From NCBI GenBank assembly GCA_016169945.1, contig JADLSH010000236.1:3210001-3274000 (forward strand): a stretch of DNA of 64,000 bases. Reading direction: 5' to 3'. The notes beneath the pieces were generated by a model. The model searched no databases and had not been told where the DNA came from. It saw only the letters and a list, made by a program, of their open reading frames with translations. The position numbers were made by a program, and so were the translations under genes. Shown in pieces: positions 34,889 through 47,600 of the stretch. Position 1 is the stretch's first letter; each line of letters opens with the position of its first letter. The DNA is from Trachythela sp. YZ-2020 (lineage: Eukaryota; Cnidaria; Anthozoa; Malacalcyonacea; Clavulariidae).

Positions 34889-37800
34889 AACGTTCTCTGG
34901 TTTAAAATATTTATTATTTACGAGCTTTCGGCTGCCAGTCTGCAGTCTTCAACGGGTTGATTAAAATGAATAATAACAAATAACAGTGGTTTACAATTAC
35001 ACAAAACAAATACACTGACAAAAGACACAGTGACAGTTCCGCCTACGTGAAAAGATGAATAATTATTTACATTGATGTAGTATATATAGATATAGTTTTA
35101 AATGTTTTTAAGCAAAACACTTACCAGAACAATATAGGTTCTTACTTAAAAACATTTAAAACTATATCTATATATACTACATCAATGTAAATAATTATTC
35201 ATCTTTTCACGTAGGCGGAACTGTCACTGTGTCTTTTGTCAGTTTATTTGTTTTGTGTAATAATAATCTTTATTCATCAAATACCAATACAGGCACATAT
35301 GAAATTACATGAAAAAGATACAAAACGTATCGTTATAATAACTATAAAATATTGTAAGATTATAAAATATCACACTCTTTATATTATACATACTAATATG
35401 CATGTTTACGCAATGTACTGTTTATCATATAGTAGGAGAATATCATGGAAATATTTTGCTATTATTTTCATAATGGACTTATCGTGAATATTTAAAATAT
35501 ATAAGAACAAATTATTTGTATCAAATAAGCGGAAAGAGCTATTGATACTATACAAATTATTTAAAAAAGTGTTTCGAGTTTCTGCAATTTTTTTATTGGA
35601 GCATGACATTAAATAGTGGAATTCATCTCCAATTTCATTCGATTGACATACAGTACAAATCCTTTCATCGTATGGCGTTTTATTATATCGGCCATATTCA
35701 ACCGGTAGTTTGTGTGCGGATATTCTCATTTTTGTTATTGCTTGACGATGTTTAACATTACATACTTCATGGAGATATTTTTCAAATACAAATTTATTCT
35801 TAACTTGTGCGAGGGTTCTTAATTTACCACTGTAACGACTTTGTTCAATCTGATCTTTCCAGAAATCAGTGAAGTAGGCAAATAACCTATTTTTTAAATA
35901 TTTACCTAGATTATGTAAACTTTCAAGTGGGAGAGAAATACCGTTTAGTGATTCCAAATCACACATTTTTAAAACATAGTTTGTGAATTTAATAGCCTGA
36001 GTATTTGATCGGATATTAAAACTCGCTGTCTCTCCTACAAGAGTATTCATATAATCCGGAGTTTCAATTCGTATCCAATACTTTGTCACTAAAGTAGAGA
36101 CCTGTACTATTAGAGGAACTTTACCCAGTTCACCATATACTGCTAGGTTTGTACTCTTAGAGTGGACTCCTAGTATACGTTTAAAAAATTTCAACTGTAA
36201 TGATTCCAGTTTATTTACCATATTGAGAAATCTCTTTTGGAAGAGTTCAAACGAAGAGATTTTACCTAATAAACCTACACCTCAGATTTCACAACCATAT
36301 AATAAAACTGGAACCACCATTGAAGAAAATAGTTTTAGTAAAGTTTTAATCGGTATATTCTCTGCATTTGAAAGTTTGTGCATTAGGCAATTGTAAACAC
36401 GTAATGCCTTGCTGTATAACATTGTTATCGCTATCTTAAAATTACCAGTATAATGAAAAGTTAATCCTAAATACGTATATTCGTTTACACAATCCAGTAG
36501 ATTAGTTCCGAAGTACCACTTGAACGAGATAAATTGTCGTCTTTGGGACTGTGTCCCGAATATCAGAATTTTCGTTTTTTTTAGGTTAATTTGTAATTTC
36601 CATTTCTTAGTATATAATTCAAGTTTTTGAAGGCATTGTTGTAGCCCAGATTCTGATTCTGACATTATGACCAAATCGTCGGCATATAATAAACAACTCA
36701 ACTCAGTGTTTCCAAACTTCAAAGGTTCACAGGTAGTATTAAACAACTTAGGTATATCATTGATGAAGAGGTTAAACAGAGTTGGACTTAGATTACATCC
36801 TTGTTTCACACCAATATGGGATTGAAAGAATGGGGTGACACCTTGTTCGAGCTTAACCGCTGATTTAACAGAGAGTACATGTTTAGTAAAATTGTGATAA
36901 ATTTTCTGCTACATCCGTTGTTTATCAGTTTAAAAAATAAACCTTCTCGCCAGACACTATCGTATGCTTTCCTGAAGTCTACAAAACATGTAAACATGGG
37001 TTTTCGTCTTAATTTATAGCTGTCTATCAATGTTTTAAGAACGAGCAGATGATCAGACGTTCGAAATCCATGTCTAAAACCTATTTGGTACTTATTCAAA
37101 ATACTGTTTTCTTCCAGAAAAAGATTCAAACGTGCGTTAAGAATTGAAGTGAAAAATTTCCCTAAACAGCTAGAAATACAAATGCCTCTGTAATTTCCAG
37201 GATCACTTTTGTTTCCTGATTTGTGTATAGGAGTAATAAGGCCTTCCGACCATATTTTTGGAAAAACTCCACTAGATAAAATTTTATTAAATAATTTCAC
37301 ATAGTGAGGAGCTAAACTAATAGATGATGTTTTAATAATTTCATTATTAAGTGTATCGTTTGCGCTTGCCTTATTAAGTTTGAGTTTTCTAGAAATGTCG
37401 CCAATTTCTTTTAAAGAAATAGGTTTGTCAAGAATCTCAACACTACAGGTCGCCCAAAGGTTAATATCTCTAACTATTTGAGATTCAGCACTATTGCTCT
37501 CAGTGGAAAAATTAATCTTATTTAGGTCATGGAAATAATTAAACCACTCAACGGACGATATTTCATTGGAACCACTAGTGCGATTTGATTTAATGGAGTT
37601 AACAAGGTTCCAAAACTCTTTCGGATTGCTATCTGCCAAGATTTTAATTTTATCCAATATATTACTATGAAAGTTCCTCCTAAGTTTTCTAGTTAATTTT
37701 TTGTATTCTTTTTTCTTAGTAAAAAACAGGTGTCTTATAAAAGGGTTATTTGGTTGACTTGATAATAGTTTCCCTAAGTTTCGTAGTTCTTTTTTAAGAC

Positions 37801-37972
37801 GGTAGCAGTTATTATCAAACCATTTCTGCTTTGGTATTGAGTTCGTTTCTGTCTTTTTCTGTAATTGTAAACCACTGTTATTTGTTATTATTCATTTTAA
37901 TCAACCCGTTGAAGACTGCAGACTGGCAGCCGAAAGCTCGTAAATAATAAATATTTTAAACCAGAGAACGTT
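34889..37972. mobile_element. Hairpin (foldback) element split by a LINE insertion
   Basis: Left arm 34889-35112; right arm 35145-35261 plus 37866-37972; loop 35113-35144. Joined, the right arm is the near-perfect complement of the left over about 224 bp. The LINE at 35262-37860 interrupts the right arm, with GTAAT repeated at both junctions (35257-35261 and 37861-37865). The arms contain a motif GAAGACTGCAGACTGGCAGC followed by CGAAAGC, resembling a degraded hammerhead. A 12-bp direct repeat AGATTAGTAATC near 34830 and 37982 may be the target duplication of the outer element. Confidence 0.85.
35262..37860 (-). pseudogene. 5'-truncated LINE reverse transcriptase
   Basis: On the minus strand coding runs from the 5' truncation at 37860 to a stop at 35406. 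Motifs include FPKIWSEGLITPIHKSGNKS, CFVDFRKAYDSVWREGLFFK, KQGCNLSPTLFNLFIND and LLYADDLVIM (catalytic YADD intact), ending in a Cys/His cluster (CTVCQSNEIGDEFHYLMSC). There is one frame change near 36822 and one in-frame TGA at a conserved Trp near 36285. The 3' end after the stop is AATAAAGATTATTATT. 5' truncation and a short GTAAT duplication are normal for target-primed insertion. No endonuclease region is present. Confidence 0.88.
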
Positions 37973-39176
37973 AATATTGAAAGATTAGTAATCGTTTCCA
38001 GGACCGAAGCAGAATTAAGAGAATATTTTCTGTCTACCAGACTACCACTAGTGAAAGCGCATGGAAGTTAAATTTACGGGAAAATGGCACCGAAATAAAG
38101 TCTACTTCTCGTAGTTAAATATATTATAGTGGCAGTGAAATATATTTTTGGCAGTGAAATGTAGTTTTGGTTGCAGTAAAATATAGTTCCTGGAGTCCAA
38201 AAGCACGAGAAAATTTACAGGAACATTTTAATCCAAAAAATCTTCGTACACTTTTCTCTGTTAGATGTAAAGATGATTCAAAACGTTTTCATTCGATATT
38301 TAATATGCCATACGATAGATTCGCGAGGGGGGTCCAAATCCGCGAGAGGGGACCATATCCGCCAGCTGATATGGAACCCCATAGGACCATATCCGCCAGC
38401 GGATCCGCTGTGACACCCGACTGTCAGCATACAGATTGAATGACTTAATTGTTAGTCTGGACAAGCGTTACTTTGGGCGTCACAGGCGGTCGAGGCGGTA
38501 CACAGCTCAAATTGCAACACAACATGTCAACAGGGAATATATAGGTTTCTCGTATTTCGCTTTATTACCTGAAAGCAATGCAAATGCTTGTTACCCTGAT
38601 TCCTATAAAGTAGGTATTTCTACTGAACATTCTTCTCCGTGAACGCGCTTGAAATTGTGTTTGAATGCAAATTTATTGAAGCGTTGCCAATAGCATGTCA
38701 TCGGTGAGACAAAAAACAGGAAATGAATATGAAATATTGGCTGGCTATAAGGCTATATTTTTCGACCAATGTTGAAAAATGTTTGAACATTGGTGAAACA
38801 AGTAGATAGAGATGATTTACTATTTCCCTTCTGAATACAGGAAAGGATGTAGTCTGCATGTATATAGTCGCAATAGTCTGCACATATATAGTCGCAATAA
38901 ACTGACTCAACGCTCATGTAACCCGACTCCAGGCAGCGTTGCACTACCGAAGTGGAAGGCTGGCAAACATATATACAACAATTTAATAAAACACATCTTG
39001 TAACTTGGAAGATATAAAAGAATGATTAATTCTATATATAGGTTATCGATGAAATTATGTCTTAGAGTTGTAAAGATTGTAATATATGTTGTTCATTCCG
39101 AGGTTCACTACATTCAGGTCACAATGTTTACATACTCTATCACAGTAACATTTTTTATATCGACCAGTTAACATTA
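37973..39176. other. No gene recognised
   Basis: Short ORFs only. A small local repeat (GGCAGTGAAATATA/GGCAGTGAAATGTA) is at 38130-38175 and CCATATCCGCCAGC is repeated at 38352 and 38387. Nothing identified as a gene. Confidence 0.5.
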
Positions 39177-40439
39177 TTGCTGCGGAGCGAGCGAGCCTGA
39201 AGCGAGCGAGCGTAGCAGCAGCCTAATATGTGCAGAGAGGGAGTTTTGAAGTAAATTTTATTTAGCGCATGGAATTGTGGTCGTGCGCGCTTGCTATGCG
39301 CAGAACACATAGCTCAGTTCCATGTGGTTTTCGATTTTGACGGACGGAGTCTTCGAATTTTTATCGAATTTCTATAGCTTTTTCAATTCTATTTTGACCA
39401 TTCAAGGTAAGATAGTTTGTCTTTTGTTTATATGTTACGTTTACATTTGTTTACTCCTTTTTGGAAAGTTGGCAATCTCAATTTATATATCTATGAAACG
39501 CTGAAAGCACACAATCGATCGCCGCTAGATTCAGTGTCTGTTTATATATAAGCTATATATTCTGCTAATGTGCTATCGACTTTGCTTGAGCTGTTAGTGC
39601 TGTAAAGCATGGAAGTCTTACATAGAGATGTCTTTAAAAGGTTTTTCTATCCATTCGCGTTTGCTTTAATTCTCTTGCTGATTTCCATATTTTGCATCAA
39701 GTGATGTTTCATGTATGCCGCTTGACGCAACTTGACACAAAGTCACAGATATGCAATTGATCGTCTAAATTGCCTGAATGAATCATTATGATTTGTGCAA
39801 GGTTTGACCTATTAAATAGGCTACTGTAGGCATAGAAATATGTTTTTATTCCTATTTTACAATGGACTTAATATTTTTGTCTAGTCGCGTTCACATATTA
39901 TTGTCAGAACAGACAGGGTCTCAGTTCTGCGCGCACTAAGACAAATATTCGAATGGCAATGAGTTGAAATGAGTTGTGCTTTACATGTAGGTGACTCACA
40001 TATCCAGCAAAGTAAGAACAGAATGATGGAACAACGCTTTCGTTTTATAGCTTTCCAAATGCAAAATTATTTTGCGCACATGTATATATATTTTAACGCT
40101 TTTATACACTACAAAAATATGCAAATTTCCTTGTGTGGCAGTGTTAAATTACTCATCGCAGTAAACATGGGTTTCATGTGGGAATTCCATGTGGAAGAAC
40201 AATACATGGAAAATATTGATATTTTGAAATAGATGTTACAAAATTTGATGTCTTAATTTCATGTTTCGTGATATATTTAGCTTGTCTCATCCTGCAAACT
40301 ATGCTAGAGTATGCATCTACTAACAGCGCGCAAGCCACTGGGTCATAATTTGTGTTGCATATTTGTTTGCATGTTTGTTTCAAGAAGCTAAAGAATAATA
40401 ACAGTCCCCGCAGCATTCCCTACCTTGCAGGTACCCTAG
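39177..40439 (+). mobile_element. RC-like unit 1, complete
   Basis: Complete from the 5' hairpin module to CTAG, 1,263 bp. It is followed directly by the 5' module of unit 3 (head-to-tail CTAG/TTG junction). Confidence 0.8.
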
Positions 40440-40489
40440 TTGTTGCGGAGCGAGCGAGCCTGAAGCGAGCGAGCGTAGCAGCAACCTAA

Positions 40490-42085
40490 CCAAAGCTTCA
40501 AATTCCCTTCCTGCATTCAAGAATAACCTTCAAACGTTATACAGATCCAAACTGTCTACGTACATGCCTCCGGGCTCGACATACGTTGTAAATAGGTTTT
40601 AATAATTGCTGCGGAGCGAGCGAGCCTGAAGCGAGCGAGCGTAGCAGCAACCTAATATGTGCAGAGAGGGGGTTTTGAAGTAAATTTTATTTAGCGCATG
40701 GAATTGTGGTCGTGCGCGCTTGCTATGCGCAGAACACAAATTTTAAACTCGCTCAGTTCCATGTCACAGAGTCCATGTGCTTTTCGATTTTGACGGACGG
40801 AGTCTTCGATTTTGACGGACGGAGTCTTCAAGGTAGGATATTTTGTGTTTTGTTTATAAGTTACGTTTACATTTGTTTACTCCTTTTTGGAAAGTTGGCA
40901 ATCTCAATTTATATATCTATGAAACGCTGAAAGCACACAATCGATCGCTGCTAGATTCAGTGTCTGTTTATATATAAACTATATATTCTGCTAATGTGCT
41001 ATCGACTTTGCTTGAGCTGTTAGTGCTGTAAAGCATGGAAGTCTTACATAGAGATGTCGATCTTTAAAAGGTTTTTCTATCCATTCGCGTTCGCTTTCTC
41101 TTGCTGATTTCCATATTTTACATCAAGTGATGTTTCATGTATGCCGCTTGACGATTGTGACTCCGCGTGAACTTGACACAAAGTCACAGATATGCAATTG
41201 ATCGTCTAAATTGCCTGACTGAATAATTCTGATTTGTGCAAGGTTTGACCTATTAAATAGGCTACTGTAGGCATAGAAATATGTTTTTATTCCTATTTTA
41301 CAATGGGCAGATGGGCTTAATATTTTTGTCTAGTCGCGTTCACATATTATTGTCAGAACAGACAGGGTCTCAGTTCTGCGCGCACTAAGACAAATATTCG
41401 AATGGCAATGAGTTGAAATGAGTTGTGCTTTACATGTAGGTGACTCGCATATCCAGCAAAGTAAGAACAGAATGATGGAACAACGCTTTCGTTTATAGCT
41501 TTCCAAATGCAAAATTATTTTGCGCACATGTATATATTTTTAACGCTTTTATACGCTACAAAAATATGCAAATTTCCTTGCGTGGCAGTGTCAAATTACT
41601 CATCGCAGTAAACATGGGTTTCATGTGGGAATTCCATGTGGAAGAACAATACATGGAAAATATTGATATTTTGAAAATTTGATGTTTTTCATGTTTCGTG
41701 ATATATTTAGCTTGTCTCATCCTGCAAACTATGCTAGGGTATGCATCTACTGACAGCGCGCAAGCCACTGGGTCAATGCCAATTAATAATTACCGTCTGG
41801 CCGTCTACTGAATATAATTTGTGTTGCATATTTGTTTGCATGTTTGTTTCAAGAAGCTAAAGAATAATAACAGTCCCGCAGCATTCCCTACCTTGCAGGT
41901 ACCCTAGTTTAATGCATGTGTGTTGTTCCGTATCATTAGGGGTCAGGTATCAATTGGGACGAAAGTCCTGTTCCTTTCTCCTGTCACAATTATGTACGTT
42001 CGTTAACCTAATCGTTGTTTTAGTTATGGTATTGTAAATGAGTTAATTTGTGACAAACCAATTAAAATAAAATAAAATAAAATAA
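40490..42085 (+). mobile_element. LINE 3' end inserted in unit 3, interrupted by unit 2
   Basis: 40490-40605 encodes a LINE C terminus (LYRSKLSTYMPPGSTYVVNR, then F and stop). 41908-42085 is its 3' UTR ending in AAATA repeats. Removing unit 2 (40606-41907) makes the LINE continuous. Confidence 0.8.
40606..41907 (+). mobile_element. RC-like unit 2, single-copy insertion in a LINE
   Basis: 1,302 bp, complete, from TTGCTGCGG to CCCTAG. The left flank ends AATAA and the right flank begins TTTAATG; the LINE reads through once it is removed. This copy shows the unit moves on its own. Confidence 0.82.
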
Positions 42086-43167
42086 TATGTGCAGAGAGGG
42101 GGTTTTGAAGTAAATTTTATTTAGCGCATGGAATTGTGATCGTGCGCGCTTGCTATGCGCAGAACACAAATTTTAATAAACTCGCTCAGTTCCATGTGCT
42201 TCTCGATTTTGACGGACGGAGTCTTCGATTTTGACGGACGGGGTCTTCAAGGTAGGATATTTTGTCTTTTGTTTATAAGTTACGTTTACATTTGTTTACT
42301 CCTTTTTGGAAAGTTGGCAATCTCAATTTATATATCTATGAAACGCTGAAAGCACACAATCGATCACTGCTAGATTCAGTGTCTGTTTAATATATATAAA
42401 CTATATATTCTGCTAATGTGCTATCGACTTTGCTTGAGCTGTTAGTGCTGTAAAGCATGGAAGTCTTACATAGAGATGTCTTTAAAAGGTTTTTCTATCC
42501 ATTCGCGTTTGCTTTCTCTTGCTGATTTCCATATTTTGCATCAAGTGATGTTTCATGTATGCCGCTTGACGATTGTGACTCCGCGTGAACTTGACACAAA
42601 GTCACAGATATGCAATTGATCGTCTAAATTGCCTGACTGAATAATTCTGATTTGTGCAAGGTTTGACCTATTAAATAGGCTACTGTAGGCATAGAAATAT
42701 GTTTTTATTCCTATTTTACAATGGGCTTAATATTTTTGTCTAGTGGCTGGCGTTCACGGTCATATTATTGTCAGAACAGACAGGGTCTCAGTTCTGCGCG
42801 CGCTAAGACAAATATTCGAATGGCAATGAGTTGAAATGAGTTCTGCTTTACATGTAGGTGACTCACATATCCAGCAAAGTAAGAACAGAATGATGGAACA
42901 ACGCTTTCGTTTTATAGCTTTCCAAATGCAAAATTATTTTGCGCACATGTATATATTTTTAACGCTTTTATGCACTACAAAAATATGCAAATTTCCTTGC
43001 GTGGCAAACTATGCTAGGGTGTGCATCTACTGACTGCGCGCAAGCCACTGGGTCAATGCCAATAATCACCGTCTACTGAATATAATTTGTGTTGCATATT
43101 TGTTTGCATGTTTGTTTCAAGAAGCTAAACAGTCCCCGCAGCATTCCCTACCTTGCAGGTACCCTAG

Positions 43168-44405
43168 TTGCTGCGGAGCGAGCGAGCCTGAAGCGAGCGA
43201 GCGTAGCAGCAGCCTAATATGTGCAGAGAGGGAGTTTTGAAGTAAATTTTATTTAGCGCATGGAATTGTGGTCGTGCGCGCTTGCTATGCGCAGAACACA
43301 AATTTTAAACTCGCTCAGTTCCATGTGCTTTTCGATAAAGCTTTTCAAGTCTATTTTGACCATTCAAGGTAGGATATTTTGTCTTTTGTTTATATGTTAC
43401 GTTTACATTTGTTTACTCCTTTTTGGAAAGTTGGCAATCTCAATTTATATATCTATGAAACGCTGAAAGTACACAATCGATCGCAGCTAGATTCAGTGTC
43501 TGTTTATATATAAACTATATATTCTGCTAATGTGCTATCGACTTTGCTTGAGCTGTTAGTGCTGTAGAGCATGGAAGTCTTACATAGAGATGTCTTTAAA
43601 AGGCTTTTCTATCCATTCGCGTTTGCTTTCTCTTGCTGATTTCCATATTTTGCATCAAGTGATGTTTCGTGTATGCCGCTTGACGATTGTGACTCCGTGT
43701 GAACTTGACACAAAGTCACAGATATGCAATTGATCGTCTAAATTGCCTGACTGAATCATTCTGATTTGTGCAAGGTTTGACCTATTAAATAGGCTACTGT
43801 AGGCATATAAATATGTTTTTATTCCTATTTTACAATGGACTTAATATTTTTTTCTAGTCGCGTTCACATATTATTGTCAGAACAGACTGGGTCTCAGTTC
43901 TGCGCGTACTAAGATAAATATTCGAATGGCAATGAGTTGAAATGAGTTGTGCTTTACATGTAGCTGACTCGCATATCCAGCAAAGTAAGAACAGAATGAT
44001 GGAACAACTCTTTCGTTTATAGCTTTCCAAATGCAAAATTATTTTGCGCACTACAAGAATATGCAAATTTCCTTGCGTGGCAGTGTCAAATTACTCATCG
44101 CAGTAAACATGGGTTTCATGTGGGAATTCCATGTGGAAGAACAATACATGGAAAATATTGATATTTTGAAATAGATGTTACAAAATTTGATGTCTTTCAT
44201 GTTTCGTGATATATTTAGCTTGTCTCATCCTGCAAACTATGCTAAGGTATGCATCTACTGACAGTGCGCAAGCCACTGGGTAATTATTGGCCAATAATTA
44301 CCGTCTACTGAATATAATTTGTGCTGCATATTTGTTTGCATGTTTGTTTCAAGAAGCTAAAGAATAATAAGTCCCGCAGCATTCCCTACCTTGCAGGTAC
44401 CCTAG
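43168..44405 (+). mobile_element. RC-like unit 4, complete
   Basis: 1,238 bp, from TTGCTGCGG to CTAG, head-to-tail with unit 3. Confidence 0.8.
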
Positions 44406-45299
44406 TATGTGCAGATCTAGAGAGGGGGTTTTGAAGTAAATTTTATTTAGCGCATGGAATTGTGGTCGTGCGCGCTTGCTATGCGCAGAACACAAATTTT
44501 AAACTCGCTCAGTCTTCGAATTTTTATCGAATTTCTAAAGCTTTTTCAAGTCTATTTTGACCATTCAAGCTAGGATATTTTGTCTTTTGTTTATATGTTA
44601 CGTTTACATTTGTTTACTCCTTTTTGGAAAGTTGGCAATCTCAATTTATATATCTATGAAACGCTGAAAGCACACAATCGATCGCAGCTAGATCCAGTGT
44701 CTGTTTATTGCTGCGAAGCGAGCGAGCCTGAAGCGAGCGAGCGTAGCAGCAACCTAATATGTGCAGAGGGGGGGTTTTGAAGTAAATTTTATTTAGCGCA
44801 TGGAATTGTGGTCGTGCGCGCTTGCTATGCGCAGAACACAAATTTTAAACTCGCTCAGTTCCATGTGCTTTTTGATTTTGATGGACGGAGTCTTCGATTT
44901 TGACGGACGGAGTCTTCAAGGTAGGATATTTTGTCTTTTGTTTATAAGTTACGTTTACATTTGTTTACTCCTTTTTGGAAAGTTGGCAATCTCAATTTAT
45001 ATATCTATGAAACGCTGAAAGCGCACAATCGATCGCTGCTAGATTCAGTGTCTGAAACTATATATTCTGCTAATGTGCTATCGACTTTGCTTGAGCTGTT
45101 AGTGCTGTAAAGCATGGAAGTCTTACATAGAGATGTCGATCTTTAAAAGGTTTTTCTATCCATTCGCGTTTGCTTTCTCTTGCTGATTTCCATATTTCGC
45201 ATCAAGTGATGTTTCATGTATGCCGCTTGACGATTGTGACTCCGCGTGAACTTGACACAAAGTCACAGATATGCAATTGATCGTCTAAATTGCCTGACT

Positions 45300-45509
45300 T
45301 GTAGCGTGCCGATACTCAATAGACTTCACGAACTCGGTTTTAAACTCTTTATTTCCCAGTTATATTACAGAGGCTACAGCCTTTCATGTGCGACCCTCTC
45401 GCTCTGAGGTGCGCGTTCACTCCCTCGTCATCGGCTCAAGTCATTGTCTAGATCATCCACTGTCCGGAAACCACATCGGTTTCACATTACATATTGTATA
45501 CACGTTACA
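45300..45509 (-). repeat. Gypsy LTR (3' side of the element)
   Basis: 210 bp, plus-strand start TGTAGCGTGCCGATACTC and end CACGTTACA. Identical by eye to 50422-50631. Confidence 0.95.
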
Positions 45510-45607
45510 CCATCTCCCTACATAAAATTCTTGCCCACAAGAATTGTACATTTACAGAATTATGAATTATATAAATTACTACAACAGAGTTTGTTCTGGG
45601 AGTATTA

Positions 45608-46138
45608 TTACGCAGCAAACCCATACCGATCAGGCGCATGGACATCTTGCCTGAGATTCCTAGGCCTAACCCGAGGGACATGTGGCGCATTTTCGCAATT
45701 AGGTTGAACGTTGTTTGCGGGAACATTGTAAACCACCTGATCGCCCCCAATTTCTCGCGCAGGGCAGACAATGTCTCCACAGTTTAATGGTGCATAACCA
45801 CGCTTCAATCGATCATGATGTACCACCGTAATCTTACCTTCGATCGATTTGATTTTATAATCAACGCCTAACCGACAAACAACTTCAAACGGCCCGATCC
45901 ACTTGGCCCCAAATTTCCATCCTTTTGGTCTACGCAAGTAAACTGTTTCACCTGACCCGAATGGGCGCCACTTTTGCATTCTCTCTTCATTACCTTTCAT
46001 TTGTTTCTCCCTTGCTCTCTCTAAGTTTACCTTTGCTACCTCTCTCACCTCCTTAAATATCTTCCTAAGAGACTGTGTGTATTCGGATTGTGTGCTAGGG
46101 TCTTTCAGTGGGAGGCCTAGCTCTAATTCTAAGGGCAA
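45608..46138 (-). CDS. Gypsy integrase C-terminal part
   Basis: Overlaps the integrase core frame by a few codons and carries GETVYLRRPKGWKFGAKWIG, PFEVVCRLGVDYKIKS and HHDRLKRGYAPL, a GPY/F-like C-terminal integrase module that helps bind DNA. It continues the core in a different frame; the change falls at a four-base run (46154-46157). Ends at 45608, about 100 bp before the LTR. Confidence 0.85.
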   Translation of the reverse strand: MPLELELGLPLKDPSTQSEYTQSLRKIFKEVREVAKVNLERAREKQMKGNEERMQKWRPFGSGETVYLRRPKGWKFGAKWIGPFEVVCRLGVDYKIKSIEGKITVVHHDRLKRGYAPLNCGDIVCPAREIGGDQVVYNVPANNVQPNCENAPHVPRVRPRNLRQDVHAPDRYGFAA

Positions 46139-47600
46139 TCTCGGCGTACGACCAAAACTATCTCATATGGAGATGTTTGCAATGACTCTTGTCGACTCGT
46201 GTTGTAGGCGAAAACTACTGCGTCTAGCCATAAATCCCAATCGTTATCGTGTTTTGTACAAAATGCCGCTAACATATCTTGCAGTGTCCTATTTTGCCGC
46301 TCTACTTGGCCGTCGCATTGAGGATGATACGCCGTTGTTCGCGTCTTGGTGATTCCCATTAAATCGCACACTTCGTGCATTAAATTACTTTCGAAGTTCG
46401 CCCCTTGATCAGAGTGTAAGACAACTGGGGGCCCAAATCGACTGAAAACTTTATCGACAAGTATTTTAGCTACTGTGGACGCTTTTTGATCCGCAGTGGG
46501 AAACGCTTCACACCATTTTGTAAAGTGGTCCATTAAAACCAATATGTGGCGATTGCCACGACTAGTTTCAGGCAAGGGGCCCATATAGTCTAAAGCCCAA
46601 AATGTAAATGGTGTGCTCACTTCTAAACTTTTCAATGGGGCAGTTCCACTATTTGCCGTCGGCGCTGGCGCTTTTCTTTTGATGCATACGTCGCAATGGC
46701 GGATATAATCTTCAACAGATTTTCGCATATGTGGCCAAAAGAAACGTTTCCTAATACGGTCTAGTGTTCGTGTGACGCCTAGGTGTCCGGTAAATGGGCT
46801 ATCATGGGTACCCTTAAGTATTTCGTTTTCTAGTGCTTTGGGTACAACTACAACCGGATCGGGATGCGTATTTCGTGTCTTAAGTGACCGATAAAGCAAC
46901 CCATCTCGAACAAACAACTTTTTGTAATGATGCCAAAATGTTACTAAGTGACGGTCATGTCGCCATGTCGCAAGCTTCTGTTTTGGTGTGCCGCTAATTT
47001 TAAGTTGGATAATTTGAGAAATAATCGGGTCTTCTTGTTGCGCAGTCCGTAAGTTAATTGTTGGATTAACGCTTATTGCACAATTAGGTTTATCTTCGAC
47101 AGAGTCCTGTAAATACGATGTCGCAGTGGTATCAGTTTGGCATTCTTGGACTGTGTTTTCATGCATGTGAGATTCGCTAGGAATAGGTGCTACAAGACGA
47201 GACAGAGCATCGGCATTATTGTGGAGTTTACCTGGCTTATGAATGACTGAAAATTGAAATTCTTGTAACTCCATTACCCACCTTTCTAACCGTCCTTTAA
47301 GACGTATACTATGTAGCCATTTTAAGGCACTATGGTCTGTTATAACCTTGAACGGGCGGCCTAATAAGTACGTCCGAAAAGTGCGGATACCAAATACAAT
47401 CGCGAATGCTTCTTTTTCTGTTGTGCAGTATTTTCGCTCCCGGGCGGACAAAATTTTAGACGCATATGCTATGGGTCGTTCTTCGCCATTGTCATCAATC
47501 TGTGACAATACCGCACCTAGTCCTATATCCGATGCGTCTGTTTGTAGGATAAATTCTCGGTCAAATTTGGGATGGACTAGTACCGGCGAATTGCACAGAC
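46129..47600 (-). CDS. Gypsy RNase H and integrase core
   Basis: Starts upstream of 47508 with an RNase H segment (TDASDIGLGAVLSQ), then TTEKEAFAIVFGIRTFRTYL and VITDHSALKWL. The integrase HHCC zinc domain follows (HDSPFTGHLGV, CDVCIKRK). The catalytic DDE triad is visible: ALDYMGPLP, LHSDQGANFE and GQVERQNRTL. The 47577-48035 RT frame ends near 47577 and this frame takes over near 47610, at a spot where one base of a run may be missing. Confidence 0.92.

Larger units (their letters stand above)
40440..43167 (+). mobile_element. RC-like unit 3, split by a LINE that contains unit 2
   Basis: The 5' module is 40440-40489 and the body is about 42084-43167, ending CTAG. Between them lies a LINE 3' end, itself interrupted by unit 2. 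Confidence 0.78.

Noticed and set aside
34889..37972. DNA transposon with 112-bp TIRs carrying a reverse transcriptase
   Set aside because: The left end continues into a second palindrome. The whole is a hairpin whose right arm was split by a LINE with its own GTAAT duplication.
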